DNA of 64,000 bases, from positions 1 through 64,000 of the forward strand of contig NZ_SNYL01000006.1 of the NCBI RefSeq assembly GCF_004363315.1. Reading direction: 5' to 3'. Made by a program: the position numbers and the translations under genes. The notes under the pieces were generated by a model. The model was not told where the DNA came from. It was given only the letters and a program-made list of their open reading frames with translations, and did not search any database. The DNA is from Tepidicella xavieri. Lineage in GTDB: Bacteria; Pseudomonadota; Gammaproteobacteria; Burkholderiales; Burkholderiaceae_C. Below are positions 35,973-44,402 of this stretch, piece by piece. Position 1 is the first letter of the stretch; each line of letters begins with the position of its first letter.

Positions 35973-35978
35973 TAAAAT
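35973..35978 (+). promoter_or_regulatory. Candidate -10 element for fdxA
   Basis: TAAAAT within CTTAAAATCC, a form common in Burkholderiales promoters, about 100 bp before fdxA. A good -35 was not found. Confidence 0.35.
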
Positions 35979-35995
35979 CCACGTTTTGAGCCCAA

Positions 35996-36030
35996 CCGGC
36001 CGGCGTGCCCCCTTGGCGTGTGCCGGCCGG
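35996..36030 (+). other. Hairpin between cysN and fdxA
   Basis: CCGGCCGGC (35996-36004) pairs perfectly with GCCGGCCGG (36022-36030) around a 17-base loop. Only CTTCTC follows, so it is a poor intrinsic terminator. It lies between the candidate -10 at 35973 and the fdxA start and may be a leader structure or a weak end for the cys transcript. Confidence 0.4.
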
Positions 36031-36074
36031 CTTCTCATCCACGAAACCGCTGCCCATTGCGCAGCGCCCCCACC

Positions 36075-36404
36075 ATGACCCACGTTGTTACCGAAGCCTG
36101 CATCGCCTGCAAATACACCGACTGTGTGGACGTCTGCCCCGTGGACTGCTTCCGCGAAGGGCCCAACTTCCTCACCATCGACCCGGACGAGTGCATCGAC
36201 TGCGCCGTCTGCATTCCGGAATGCCCGGTCAGCGCGATCTATGCCGAAGAAGACGTGCCCAAAGACCAGCAGCACATGATTGCGCTGAATGCCGAACTCG
36301 CCAAGCTGCCGGGCTGGAAGAGCATCACCAAACGCAAGGCCCCCCTGCCCGACCACGAAAAATACAAAGACCAGACCGGCAAGCTGGCGCTGCTGCAGCG
36401 CTGA
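36075..36404 (+). CDS. fdxA: 7Fe ferredoxin FdxA
   Basis: A 109-residue [3Fe-4S][4Fe-4S] ferredoxin, an electron carrier in the cytoplasm. Nine cysteines lie in the first 50 residues (9, 12, 17, 21, 25, 40, 43, 46, 50), and the acidic and C-terminal helices have the usual FdxA length. ATG 36075 gives the standard N-terminus [10 protein letters not shown] flavin ferredoxin reductase follows after 18 bp, and the sulfite reductase operon lies just upstream, so it may supply electrons to CysI, though this is inference. Confidence 0.94.
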   Translation: MTHVVTEACIACKYTDCVDVCPVDCFREGPNFLTIDPDECIDCAVCIPECPVSAIYAEEDVPKDQQHMIALNAELAKLPGWKSITKRKAPLPDHEKYKDQTGKLALLQR

Positions 36405-36422
36405 AACGGCGGGGGCGGGCAC

Positions 36423-37493
36423 GTGGTGGAAACCGATGCCGTCGTCATCGGCGCCGGGCCGGTGGGGCTGTTCCAAGTCTTTCAACTCGGCCTGCAAGAC
36501 ATCCGCGCCCACCTGATTGACGCGCTGCCCCACCCCGGCGGCCAGTGCGCCGAGCTGTACCCGGACAAACCCATTTACGACATTGCGGGCCTGCCCGTTT
36601 GCACCGGCAGCGAGCTGACGAAGCGGCTGTTGCAACAAATCGCCCCCTTCGCCACGCCCATGCATTTGGGGCAGCAGGTGCAAAGCCTGCAACGCCAGCC
36701 CGACGGACGGCTGCTGCTGAGCACCACGGCCGGGCGGCAATGGCTCACCCGCGCCGTTTTTCTGGCCGCGGGCGTGGGCGCCTTCGTGCCGCGCAAAGTC
36801 GCCGTTCCGGGGCTGGACGCCTTCGAGGCCGGACCTCACCCTCAGGTGCGCTACTTTGGCGTCGATGCGGCGACGCTCTCAGGTCAGCACGCGGTCATCA
36901 TGGGCGGGGAAGACGCCGCCCTGGAAACGGCTTTGCAACTGCTGCGCAGCCAGCATTGCGCCAGCGTCACCCTGCTGCACCGCAGCGACCGGTTCAAGGC
37001 CGAAGCGGCTTTGGAGCAGGCGGCACGGGAAGCCATCGGCCAAGGCGCGCTGCGCTTCGTGGTGGGCCAGCCCTTGGCGCTGGAAAGCACGCCTGGCCCC
37101 CAAGGCCCGCGGCTGCAGGCGCTGCGGTTGGCCACGCCAGACACCCCTGAAGGGCAGACCCAGCCCTTGCCCGTGGACGTGCTGCTGCCCCGGCTGGGCC
37201 TCAGCCCCCAATTGGGCCCAATCGCCGAATGGGGGCTGGCGATGGAACGCAAACAGATCGTGGTGGACACCGCCCGCTTTGCCACGAGCGAAGCCGGCAT
37301 CTTCGCCGTGGGCGATGTCTGCACTTACCCCGGCAAGCGCAAGCTCATCGTCTGCGGCTTTCACGAAGCCACCCTGGCCGCGTTTGCCGCTGCCGAACTG
37401 ATCCACCCCGAGCGCCGCGTGCTGCTGCAATACACCACCACCAGCCCACGGCTGCATGCATTGCTGGGCGTGGCTAGCCCAGCACGCGGGTAG
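36423..37493 (+). CDS. Ferredoxin-NADP reductase, thioredoxin-reductase-like type
   Basis: A 356-residue two-dinucleotide-fold flavoprotein. The FAD motif GAGPVGLFQVFQLG starts at residue 10, the NADP site reads IMGGEDAALETALQL, and IFAVGDVCTYPGK is near the C-terminus. There is no CxxC, so it is not a thioredoxin reductase but matches the TrxR-like ferredoxin-NADP reductases (FNR type 2). A GTG start is used. Adjacent fdxA is the natural partner. The last 20 bp overlap the convergent thiD gene. Confidence 0.87.
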   Translation: MVETDAVVIGAGPVGLFQVFQLGLQDIRAHLIDALPHPGGQCAELYPDKPIYDIAGLPVCTGSELTKRLLQQIAPFATPMHLGQQVQSLQRQPDGRLLLSTTAGRQWLTRAVFLAAGVGAFVPRKVAVPGLDAFEAGPHPQVRYFGVDAATLSGQHAVIMGGEDAALETALQLLRSQHCASVTLLHRSDRFKAEAALEQAAREAIGQGALRFVVGQPLALESTPGPQGPRLQALRLATPDTPEGQTQPLPVDVLLPRLGLSPQLGPIAEWGLAMERKQIVVDTARFATSEAGIFAVGDVCTYPGKRKLIVCGFHEATLAAFAAAELIHPERRVLLQYTTTSPRLHALLGVASPARG

Positions 37494-38337
37494 GCCGCGG
37501 CGCATGGCCGTGGTTCAGCGGCCCGCTGCCGCCCCCCGTGGTCACGGCGGCGCCGGCTTCGATGGCCCCGCGAATGTAGCCATGGGCGGCCTGCACCGCT
37601 TCTTCCAGGGTATGCCCCAGCGCCAGATGGGCCGCGATGGCAGAGGACAAGGTGCACCCCGTGCCATGCACATTGCGGCTGGCAATGCGCGGGCCACTGA
37701 GGCGCTGCCAATATGCCGGTGGCTCGGCGGCCAGCGCCAGCACGTCGGTCACCATGTCGCCGGCCAGGTGCCCGCCTTTGAGCAGCACCGCCTGGGCGCC
37801 TTGGGCCAGCAAATCGGCGCAGGCGGCATCGAAATCTTCCAGCGCTTTGACGGGCCGGCCCAGCAGCAGCGCGGCCTCGTCCAGGTTGGGCGTGATCACC
37901 GTGGCGCGGGGAAACAGCTCGCGCACCAGCACTTGCACGGTGGCAGGCTCGATCAGCGCATCGCCACTGGTGGCCACCATCACCGGGTCCAGCACCACCC
38001 GATCGAGCCGATACGTATCGATGGCCCAGGCCACCGCCTGCACGATGTCGGGCGCATGCAGCATCCCAATCTTGACCGCATCGACCCCGATGTCTTCGAC
38101 CACCGCCGCGATTTGCGCTTTCAGGAAATCGGCCGGCACCCCGTGAATGCCCTTGACGCCCAGCGTGTTTTGCGCGGTCAGCGCCGTGATGGCCGACATG
38201 CCGTAGCAACCCAACGCGGCAAACGTCTTGAGGTCGGCCTGGATGCCAGCGCCACCGCCCGAGTCGCTGCCGGCGATGGTCAACACACGCGCATAGCGCA
38301 AAGCGCCCGTGGCGCATGAAGTCGGCGTTGCAGTCAT
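37474..38337 (-). CDS. thiD: Hydroxymethylpyrimidine / phosphomethylpyrimidine kinase
   Basis: A 287-residue ribokinase-fold enzyme phosphorylating HMP twice to give HMP-PP for thiamine synthesis. GSDSGGGAGIQADLK and the anion-hole segment VHGTGCTLSSAIAAHLA are intact. The sequence is close to the usual length, with a short C-terminal tail that runs 20 bp into the convergent reductase gene. It is divergent from the thiO operon across 68 bp, so the two arms of the pathway probably share a control region. Confidence 0.95.
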   Translation of the reverse strand: MTATPTSCATGALRYARVLTIAGSDSGGGAGIQADLKTFAALGCYGMSAITALTAQNTLGVKGIHGVPADFLKAQIAAVVEDIGVDAVKIGMLHAPDIVQAVAWAIDTYRLDRVVLDPVMVATSGDALIEPATVQVLVRELFPRATVITPNLDEAALLLGRPVKALEDFDAACADLLAQGAQAVLLKGGHLAGDMVTDVLALAAEPPAYWQRLSGPRIASRNVHGTGCTLSSAIAAHLALGHTLEEAVQAAHGYIRGAIEAGAAVTTGGGSGPLNHGHAPRPTRVLG

Positions 38338-38405
38338 GGGGCGAATTATCGGGCAACCGCCCGCCTCACCGGCGGCCGCGGGCGGGGCTGTGATGTAATT
38401 CCGGT

Positions 38406-39560
38406 TTGTCCCTCATGACCTCTATGCCTGCTTCTGCCTCCATCCGACACAGCGCCGAACCCGTGCTGGTGCTGGGTGCGGGCCTGATGGGGCGGCTGCT
38501 GGCCGTCCTGCTGGCCCAAGCCGGTCACCCGGTGCGCATCGTGGACGCTGGCGGCCCCGATGGCCAAGGCGCGGCCGCCCGGGTCGCCGCCGCCATGCTG
38601 GCGCCGCTGGCCGAATCGGCCATCACCGAGCCCAACGTCGTGGCCATGGGCCGGCACGCGCTGGCCCGCTGGCCCCAGATTCTGGCGCGGCTGGACGCGC
38701 CGGTGTACTTCCAGCAAAACGGCACCCTGATCGTCTGGCACCGGCAAGACGGCCACGAAGCCCGACGCTTCCAAGCCCTGCTGGCCGCCACCGGCCGCGC
38801 CCTGCCTGAGCTGCCTGCTCCACAGCCGCTGGAGGCCGGCTGCCTGGCGGCATTGGAGCCGGCCTTGGCCTCGCGCTTTCACCAAGGGCTGTACCTACCG
38901 GAAGAAGGGCAGCTGGACAACCGGCAACTGCTGCACGCCCTGACCCAGACCTTGGAGCGGCTGGGGGTGCGGATCGAATGGCACAGCGCCTGGACCGACG
39001 CCCAAGCCCTGGCGCACCAGCGCCAATCGGGCGGCTGGGTGCTGGACTGCCGCGGCCTGGGTGCGCGGACCGATTGGCAGGCCCTGCGTGGCGTGCGGGG
39101 CGAAGTGGTGCGGCTGCATGCCCCCGACGTGACCCTACAGCGCCCCACCCGTCTGCTGCATCCGCGCTACCCCATCTATATCGCGCCCAAGCCCGATCAC
39201 GTGTTCGTCATCGGCGCCACCGAAATCGAAACCGATGACCTCTCGCCCGCGAGCGTGCGCTCGGTGCTGGAACTGCTCAGCGCCGCCTATGCCGTGCACC
39301 CGGGGTTCGGGGAAGGGCGCATCCTGGAGCTTTGCACCCAGTGCCGCCCCACCCTGCCGGACAACCTGCCAGCGGTCGAAGCCATCGCGCCGCGGATGCT
39401 GCGCATCAACGGCCTGTACCGGCACGGCTTCATGATCGCGCCGGCCTTGGCCGATGTGGTGCTGCAACACCTGCACGAAGGCCATGCCACCCTGGCAGAA
39501 CAACTGGGCCTGCGCTTTCATCATGTCCCCGACCCTGCCGCCTGCGTGGCCGAACACTGA
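38406..39560 (+). CDS. thiO: Glycine oxidase ThiO
   Basis: A 384-residue FAD-dependent oxidase giving the iminoglycine needed for thiazole synthesis in aerobic bacteria. The FAD site VLGAGLMGRLLAVLLAQAG is near residue 20, and GEVVRLHAPDV and RHGFMIAPALAD are family-like. Its place as first gene before thiS, thiG and thiE supports this specificity over other DAO-family oxidases. I searched the leader for a TPP riboswitch and found none. Confidence 0.9.
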   Translation: MSLMTSMPASASIRHSAEPVLVLGAGLMGRLLAVLLAQAGHPVRIVDAGGPDGQGAAARVAAAMLAPLAESAITEPNVVAMGRHALARWPQILARLDAPVYFQQNGTLIVWHRQDGHEARRFQALLAATGRALPELPAPQPLEAGCLAALEPALASRFHQGLYLPEEGQLDNRQLLHALTQTLERLGVRIEWHSAWTDAQALAHQRQSGGWVLDCRGLGARTDWQALRGVRGEVVRLHAPDVTLQRPTRLLHPRYPIYIAPKPDHVFVIGATEIETDDLSPASVRSVLELLSAAYAVHPGFGEGRILELCTQCRPTLPDNLPAVEAIAPRMLRINGLYRHGFMIAPALADVVLQHLHEGHATLAEQLGLRFHHVPDPAACVAEH

Positions 39561-39598
39561 CACCGGCCCAACGCCTGTTCAACGCCTGATCCTGCCCC

Positions 39599-39796
39599 AT
39601 GCATGTGCTGATCAACCAACGCCCTTACGACCTGCCAGAAGGCGCGAGCCTGGCCGATGCGGTGCAAGTCCTGCAACCTCAAGGCCCGTATGCCGCTGCC
39701 GTCAATCTGCGTTTCGTGCCGCGCGCTGAGCATGCCCAGACCCCCTTGCACGAGGGCGACCACATCGAAATCATCGTGCCGGTGACGGGGGGATGA
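39599..39796 (+). CDS. thiS: Thiamine biosynthesis sulfur carrier protein ThiS
   Basis: A 65-residue ubiquitin-like carrier ending in the required Gly-Gly (IIVPVTGG). It is adenylated and thiocarboxylated at that end and then passes sulfur to ThiG. It lies 38 bp after thiO and 57 bp before thiG. Confidence 0.95.
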   Translation: MHVLINQRPYDLPEGASLADAVQVLQPQGPYAAAVNLRFVPRAEHAQTPLHEGDHIEIIVPVTGG

Positions 39797-39853
39797 CCCC
39801 CATTTCCCCCCGGCCCCCGGACCCCGCTCCGACATTCACACCCATCGCCGCCC

Positions 39854-40663
39854 ATGAACGCCACGGCCACCCCGCCCGACGACGCCCTGACCCTCTACGG
39901 CCAGCCCTTTGCCAGCCGGCTGCTGCTGGGCACCGCCCGCTACCCCTCGCCACGGGTGCTGCAGCAGGCGATCGAGCGTGCCCAGCCCTGCATGCTCACC
40001 GCCTCCTTGCGGCGCCAAGGCGCGGCCGGGCTCGATGCAGGCCATGGCATCTGGCCCCTGCTGCAAGCCATGGGCGTGCCCGTGCTGCCCAACACCGCCG
40101 GCTGCCACAGCGTGCAGGAGGCCATCACGACGGCCGAAATGGCGCGCGAAGTGTTCCAGACCCCCTGGATCAAGCTCGAACTGATCGGCGACGACTACAC
40201 CCTGCAACCCGATACCCTGCAGCTGGTCGGCGCTGCCGAACACCTCATCAAAGCCGGCTTTCATGTGCTGCCTTACACCACCGACGACCTGGTGTTGTGC
40301 CAGCGGCTGGTCGATGTCGGCTGCCAGGCCGTCATGCCTTGGGCCGCCCCCATTGGCACGGGCAAGGGCCCGATCAACCCCTATGCCTTGCGGCTGCTGC
40401 GCGAACGGCTGGACGTGCCCTTGATCGTGGACGCCGGGCTGGGGCTGCCCTCGCACGCCTGCCAGGTCATGGAATGGGGGTTTGACGCCGTGCTCCTGAA
40501 CACCGCGGTGGCCTTGGCCCAGAACCCCGTGGCCATGGCCGGCGCCTTTGCCGATGCCGTGCGCGCGGGGCGAGACGCCTTTTTGGCCGGCGCCATGACG
40601 CCCCAAGAGACGGCGCAACCCAGCACCCCGGTGCTCGGCACGCCCTTCTGGCATCAAGCCTGA
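39854..40663 (+). CDS. thiG: Thiazole synthase
   Basis: A 269-residue TIM-barrel enzyme forming the thiazole phosphate from DXP, ThiS thiocarboxylate and iminoglycine. The likely Schiff-base lysine is Lys107 in [22 protein letters not shown] and the phosphate-binding [11 protein letters not shown] are also seen. It works directly with the ThiS and ThiO encoded upstream. Confidence 0.95.
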   Translation: MNATATPPDDALTLYGQPFASRLLLGTARYPSPRVLQQAIERAQPCMLTASLRRQGAAGLDAGHGIWPLLQAMGVPVLPNTAGCHSVQEAITTAEMAREVFQTPWIKLELIGDDYTLQPDTLQLVGAAEHLIKAGFHVLPYTTDDLVLCQRLVDVGCQAVMPWAAPIGTGKGPINPYALRLLRERLDVPLIVDAGLGLPSHACQVMEWGFDAVLLNTAVALAQNPVAMAGAFADAVRAGRDAFLAGAMTPQETAQPSTPVLGTPFWHQA

Positions 40664-40690
40664 CGCCCCTCCCCCATCGCCCTCGCTGCC

Positions 40691-41605
40691 ATGCCCGACA
40701 CCGCGCTTGCCCTGCAAACCCTCGTGCAACACCACCAGGCCCTGGGTCTGAACAGCCACGTCGAGCCGCACGCCATGCCGCCAGACGACAGCCCCTACGC
40801 CATCGCCTACGCGGCCGCGCGGCGTCTGGGCTTCATCCCGGCGGATGCGGACTGCATCGCCCAAGCCTGGCAGCGCCAGTCCGAGCGCACCGGGCGGTTC
40901 GACCCCACGGCGTGGCCGTGCGAGCCGAGCGACTTTGGCCTGCCCCCTCCGCAGAGCGCCGGGGGCTTCGCGCCCGCGCCATCGGCCCTGGGGCTGTATG
41001 CCGTGCTGCCCGATGCGGGCTGGATTGGCCGCATGGCCCGCGCTGGCGTGCCGACCCTGCAATTGCGCTTCAAGTCCACCGACGCCGAGGCCATCCGCGC
41101 CGAAGTCCGGGCCGCGGTCGCCGCGGTGGCGGGCACACCGGCGCAGCTCTACATCAATGACCACTGGCAAGCCGCCATCGAGGCGGGCGCCTACGGCGTC
41201 CACCTGGGGCAGGAGGACCTCGATACACTGGCGCCTGAGGATATCGAGCGGCTGCGCGCCAGCGGCCTGCGCCTGGGCATCAGCACCCACGGCTACGCCG
41301 AAATGTGCCGGGCCGCCGCGCTGCGCCCCAGTTACATCGCCTTGGGTGCGGTGTTCCCCACCACGCTCAAAGCCATGCCCACCCCGCCACAAGGGTTGGC
41401 TCGGCTGGCCGCCTATGCCTGGCTGCTGCGCAGCTGGCCGACGGTGGCGATCGGCGGCATCGGCCTGGAGCACCTGAACGCCGTCGCGGCCACGGGGGTC
41501 GGCTCGTTCGCCGTGGTGCGGGCCATCACTGGCGCGAGTCACCCGGAGCAGGCGGCCCAAGCCCTGATGGCCGCCTGGGCCCGCGCACGCGGCGCCCAGA
41601 CTTGA
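40691..41605 (+). CDS. thiE: Thiamine phosphate synthase with N-terminal extension
   Basis: The enzyme joins HMP-PP and thiazole phosphate to give thiamine phosphate. The TIM-barrel ThiE domain spans about 100-300, with LYINDHW, GVHLGQEDLD, ALGAVFPTTLK and VAIGGIGLEHL. Total length is 304 residues against about 210 for typical ThiE. The first 95 residues match no domain I know, and a similar long form seems usual in this bacterial group. It is the last gene of the thi operon, 27 bp after thiG. Confidence 0.9.
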   Translation: MPDTALALQTLVQHHQALGLNSHVEPHAMPPDDSPYAIAYAAARRLGFIPADADCIAQAWQRQSERTGRFDPTAWPCEPSDFGLPPPQSAGGFAPAPSALGLYAVLPDAGWIGRMARAGVPTLQLRFKSTDAEAIRAEVRAAVAAVAGTPAQLYINDHWQAAIEAGAYGVHLGQEDLDTLAPEDIERLRASGLRLGISTHGYAEMCRAAALRPSYIALGAVFPTTLKAMPTPPQGLARLAAYAWLLRSWPTVAIGGIGLEHLNAVAATGVGSFAVVRAITGASHPEQAAQALMAAWARARGAQT

Positions 41606-41627
41606 GGGGCTGATCGCAGCGACTGGA

Positions 41628-42698
41628 TCACAGCGGCTGAACGACGGACGGGTCGGGCCGCTGCAGCCATTGGGCCCACTCGTCGGCCAAGCGCTCGCTG
41701 GCGGCCACGGCCGTTCTCCAGTCCCGCATCCGGGCATCCAGGTCGCTGCCGTAGCGGGGGAAGTCGGTGCGGTCTGGCAGCTTGCCGTTGGGCAGCCGGC
41801 TCACCCACGCCGGATCGGGCGCCAGCACCACCGTGTGGTCCAGAAAAGCGGTGGCCTTGTGCCGCCATTTCAGGGCTTTGTCGAGCCAGCCGGGCACCAC
41901 ATGGCGCTGGAAATGCGGATACAGCACCAACCCGCGTTCGGGGCGGTAGGGCAGATGCAGGTGATAGTCGGTGATGCCGCCATCCCAGTAAGCGCCCCGC
42001 GGCGCCCCCGCAATGTCGTGCACCGCCTCCAGCACGAAAGGAATCGAGCAACTGGCCTGCAACGCGGGCATGAAGTTGGCTTCGGTCAGCGGCACCTGGC
42101 GGGTGCGGTAGTCGTGGGTGGCAAACGGCAGCGGGGCCGCGGGCTGGCTGAACACCACCCGCTCCAGCCACACGCCCATGGCCTGGCGCCGCACGGCGTT
42201 GGTGAGATAGGCGCCGAGGTAGCCAGCCGGCGTGCGCCAACGCCCTTCGCGCGCCAGCACATGACGCCCGCGAGAGGTGACGATATGCACCCGATAGCGG
42301 GGATGCCCCAGCACCTCGGCCACCCGGCCGCCATAGAAAGCCTGAAGGCTTTGGCCAAACCGCTCGCTCACGTGGCGAGGAATCGGCCGTTTGCGCCCGG
42401 GCGGCACCTGATAGTCTTGCGCGATGTAGTCCTGCTCCAAGCGGCGAAACGCCGCCACCGGATCAGCCAGACAGGCCGTGGCCATGCGCCAGGCGCCGAT
42501 GGAGGCGCCCACCAAGTCCACCGGCTGGCTGCTCGCCGGCAGCCATTGCCCGAACAGAAAACGGTCCAGCGGCCCCAGGATCAGCCCTTTCGGCCCGCCG
42601 GCGGCCCCGGCCACCACGCCCACGTGCGCCGGCTCCAAGCCCTCACGCCGAATGTGCTCCAGGGCCTTGGGCCCGGCATAGATGCGCAATGCCTGCAT
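41628..42698 (-). CDS. Patatin-like phospholipase
   Basis: A 356-residue lipid acyl hydrolase of the patatin family. The nucleophile elbow GASIG places Ser66, the second dyad residue is Asp239 in YWDGG, and GAAGGPKGLI at 31-40 forms the oxyanion-hole loop. No signal peptide is seen. The ATG at 42698 follows the HDOD stop by five bases, with a GAGG ribosome site overlapping that stop. It is therefore part of the HDOD-HDOD-patatin transcript. The physiological lipid is unknown. Confidence 0.87.
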   Translation of the reverse strand: MQALRIYAGPKALEHIRREGLEPAHVGVVAGAAGGPKGLILGPLDRFLFGQWLPASSQPVDLVGASIGAWRMATACLADPVAAFRRLEQDYIAQDYQVPPGRKRPIPRHVSERFGQSLQAFYGGRVAEVLGHPRYRVHIVTSRGRHVLAREGRWRTPAGYLGAYLTNAVRRQAMGVWLERVVFSQPAAPLPFATHDYRTRQVPLTEANFMPALQASCSIPFVLEAVHDIAGAPRGAYWDGGITDYHLHLPYRPERGLVLYPHFQRHVVPGWLDKALKWRHKATAFLDHTVVLAPDPAWVSRLPNGKLPDRTDFPRYGSDLDARMRDWRTAVAASERLADEWAQWLQRPDPSVVQPL

Positions 42699-42703
42699 TC
42701 GCC

Positions 42704-43522
42704 TCAACCTCCGGCCGTCGTCAGCACATGCAGGCCGGCCAGTTCGGGATCGACCAGCAGGTCGGGGTCCAGCCCCAGCACCTCGCCCATGGCATCGGGA
42801 TAGGTGTGGATGAGGTCCTCTCGGCGGTTGCCATGGACCAGCACCCGCGCTCGCCAACTGGCCAGGTGCACGACGACGGCCAGCGGGTCGATGGGGTCGT
42901 GCTCCAGCGGGTCGGCATGTTGGCCGATGGCGTCGGCCAGCAGGCGGGGCAACCGCCAGTGTTGAGCCAATGCGCCACCGGCTTCGGCATACGAGTACCC
43001 CAAGGCCAGATACTCGGCCCGGGCCCGGTCCAGCTCGAACACGTCCACTTTCTGGTCGATGGCCAGCATGGTTTCGGGCATGCCCATGTGCATCACCAGC
43101 TCACCCACGCCGTGCAGCAAAGCGGCGGTGAAGGCCAGGTTTTCGTCGAGCCGCCGAGGGGTGCAGACCAGCCGCGCCACGGTGGCGGCGGCAAAGCTGA
43201 AATGCCAGAAGCGGTCCAGATTGACGCCACTGACGGCATGAAAGCTGGCATTGAGCGCCGCGCCGATCACCAACGCCCGCACCTTGTTGAGCCCCAGCAC
43301 CATCACGGCATCGCGCACGGTGGCCACCGGCCGCAGGAGGCGGAAAAACGAGGAGTTGGCCTGTTGCAGCAGGCGCGCGGCCATGGCCGGATCGCGTTCG
43401 ATCTCGGTGGCGATGCGCGACAGATCCACCTCCGCCTGATCGAAGGTCTGGATCAGCCGGGCCGCCAGTTCAGGCACCACCGGCAAGGCATGGGGTTGAC
43501 GCAGCAATTCCTCCAGCCGCAT
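42704..43522 (-). CDS. HDOD domain signalling protein (second of tandem pair)
   Basis: A 272-residue HDOD protein, a metal-site-degenerate relative of HD-domain phosphohydrolases involved in signalling. It opens MRLEELLRQPHALPVVP, with RDPAMAARLLQQANSSFF and VLGLNKVRALVIGAAL. It is clearly paralogous to the gene just upstream and starts two bases after its stop. The frame is open to 43564, but the family start is ATG 43522. No other output domain is attached, so a role in chemotaxis or c-di-GMP signalling is only suggested. Confidence 0.9.
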   Translation of the reverse strand: MRLEELLRQPHALPVVPELAARLIQTFDQAEVDLSRIATEIERDPAMAARLLQQANSSFFRLLRPVATVRDAVMVLGLNKVRALVIGAALNASFHAVSGVNLDRFWHFSFAAATVARLVCTPRRLDENLAFTAALLHGVGELVMHMGMPETMLAIDQKVDVFELDRARAEYLALGYSYAEAGGALAQHWRLPRLLADAIGQHADPLEHDPIDPLAVVVHLASWRARVLVHGNRREDLIHTYPDAMGEVLGLDPDLLVDPELAGLHVLTTAGG

Positions 43523-43524
43523 GC

Positions 43525-44352
43525 TCACCCCATGAAGGCCGACAGTTCTCCGGCCGAAGTCCACTCGCTCGGGTCTTTGTCGAGCACCATTTGCAGATCG
43601 AGACCCAGCAGAATGGCCACCACATCGGGGAACGTGGCGGCCAACCCCTCACGGTCCATGCCGATTTCTTGGGCGCGGGCCCGCCATGACGCCATATGTA
43701 CCACGCCCGCCATGGGCTCGTAGATGTCGCCCTCAAAGGGCACGAGCTGGTGTTTGAGCGCGCGGACGATGGCCTCAGGGAAATCCCATTTCAGGGCAAA
43801 GGCCGCGCTGACATCGGCGTAGGTGTATCCCAGCGCGGCGCGCTCGGCCTCGGCCCGCTTCATGTCCAGGGGCGAGACGGTCCAGTCCAACTTGGCCATC
43901 GCATCGGGCATGCCGATGTGCATCACCAAATCGCCCACCGCATGCACCAGCCCGGCGGTGAAGGCCGCGCCGTCGTTGTAGCGCAGGCTTTTGGCCAGCG
44001 TGCGGCAGATCTTGGCGGTGTTGAGGCTGTAGCGCCAGAATTGCTCCAGATTGACGCCCGGCACCGATTTGAAGCTGCTGCTCAGGGCCACGGCCTGCAC
44101 CAGGGTGCGCACATGGTTGAAGCCCAAGACGCTGATGGCATCGGATACGCTGACGACTTCGCGGGTGAGCCCGAAAAACGCGGAGTTGGCCAGCTTGAGC
44201 AGGCGAGCGGTCAGGCCCGGATCGGTGGCCACGGCCTCGCTGATGGCGCGCGGGTCGGGGTCGTCCTTGTTCAGCTCGGTCATCACTTCGGAAACCACCC
44301 GCGGGATGCTGGGCAGCGCCTTGGCTTGGGCCAGAAGCTCTTCGAGTTGCAT
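43525..44352 (-). CDS. HDOD domain signalling protein (first of tandem pair)
   Basis: A 275-residue stand-alone HDOD protein opening MQLEELLAQAKALPSIPRV, with ATDPGLTARLLKLANSAFF and VLGFNHVRTLVQAVAL. Helix order and motifs align end to end with the next gene, so the pair arose by tandem duplication. A TATACT -10-like hexamer on the minus strand at 44386-44381 lies about 30 bp before the ATG and may start the three-gene transcript. The direct partner is unknown. Confidence 0.9.
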   Translation of the reverse strand: MQLEELLAQAKALPSIPRVVSEVMTELNKDDPDPRAISEAVATDPGLTARLLKLANSAFFGLTREVVSVSDAISVLGFNHVRTLVQAVALSSSFKSVPGVNLEQFWRYSLNTAKICRTLAKSLRYNDGAAFTAGLVHAVGDLVMHIGMPDAMAKLDWTVSPLDMKRAEAERAALGYTYADVSAAFALKWDFPEAIVRALKHQLVPFEGDIYEPMAGVVHMASWRARAQEIGMDREGLAATFPDVVAILLGLDLQMVLDKDPSEWTSAGELSAFMG

Positions 44353-44402
44353 GGCGGCAGTCGGAATGTCGGATGCGGTCAGTATAGTGGAGGGATCGGG
44401 GC

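Noticed and set aside
34338-36839. Open minus-strand frame of about 830 codons opposite cysD, cysN and fdxA
   Set aside because: It runs across several well-identified plus-strand genes, shows no family motif and is explained by codon bias.
38338-38405. Possible TPP riboswitch ahead of thiO
   Set aside because: The gap is only 68 bp and has neither the CTGAGA nor the ACCTGATCTGG-type core of the thi box.
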